6,525 bases of DNA from DSFT01 sp032249175 (GTDB lineage: Bacteria > Hydrothermota > Hydrothermia > LBFQ01 > DSFT01): NCBI GenBank assembly GCA_032249175.1, contig JAVVGK010000094.1, forward strand, positions 1 to 6,525, written 5' to 3'. Position 1 is the first letter of the stretch; the number at the start of each line of letters is the position of its first letter. The notes beneath the pieces were generated by a model. It saw only the letters and a list, made by a program, of their open reading frames with translations, was not told where the DNA came from and searched no databases. Position numbers and translations under genes: made by a program. Positions 6,523 through 6,525 of the stretch are shown here, in pieces.

Positions 6523-6525
6523 AAA

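Overview
The window is AT-rich bacterial DNA (by eye roughly 30% G+C), densely packed with five protein genes and almost no intergenic space. No tRNA, rRNA, CRISPR, insertion sequence or riboswitch is visible. The secreted subtilase with a type IX-like C-terminal tail, the very short hydrophobic N-termini, the low G+C and the tight packing suggest a member of an uncultured candidate phylum of the Bacteroidota/FCB-like or WOR-3/Hydrothermae kind. This placement is an inference from protein style, not a demonstrated assignment.

Plus strand, 54-5034: a compact three-gene run. First is a large exported S8 (subtilisin-like) protease with an N-terminal propeptide, a complete Asp/His/Ser triad, a beta-sandwich, a GATase-like-fold domain and a T9SS-like C-terminal tail. 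Two bases later comes cysteinyl-tRNA synthetase (cysS). It overlaps by 16 bases a RibBA-type riboflavin gene, whose DHBP synthase half looks intact but whose GTP cyclohydrolase II half is shortened and lacks the zinc cysteines and most of the catalytic loop. The three products have unrelated functions, so the run looks like packing rather than a pathway.

Minus strand, 6411-5031: a two-gene operon read toward the first. A 290-residue protein of unknown function, with an exported beta-rich body and one C-terminal membrane helix, overlaps by 38 bases a short CcmA-like ABC ATPase. No permease gene follows: the ATPase gene ends tail-to-tail with the riboflavin gene, and the two stop codons share the four bases 5031-5034.

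Both operons start from almost the same upstream module, one at each edge of the window and facing inward. It consists of a TTGACA-type box inside a 19-base near-identical block, then an identical 12-base block containing TAAAAT, with the ATG exactly 6 bases after TAAAAT in both. This arrangement suggests leaderless or nearly leaderless transcripts. By contrast, the internal gene ribB has a Shine-Dalgarno-like GAAGGA. The points most worth following up are this paired promoter module, the decayed cyclohydrolase domain, and a perfect G+C-rich hairpin lying over the HIGH motif of cysS.
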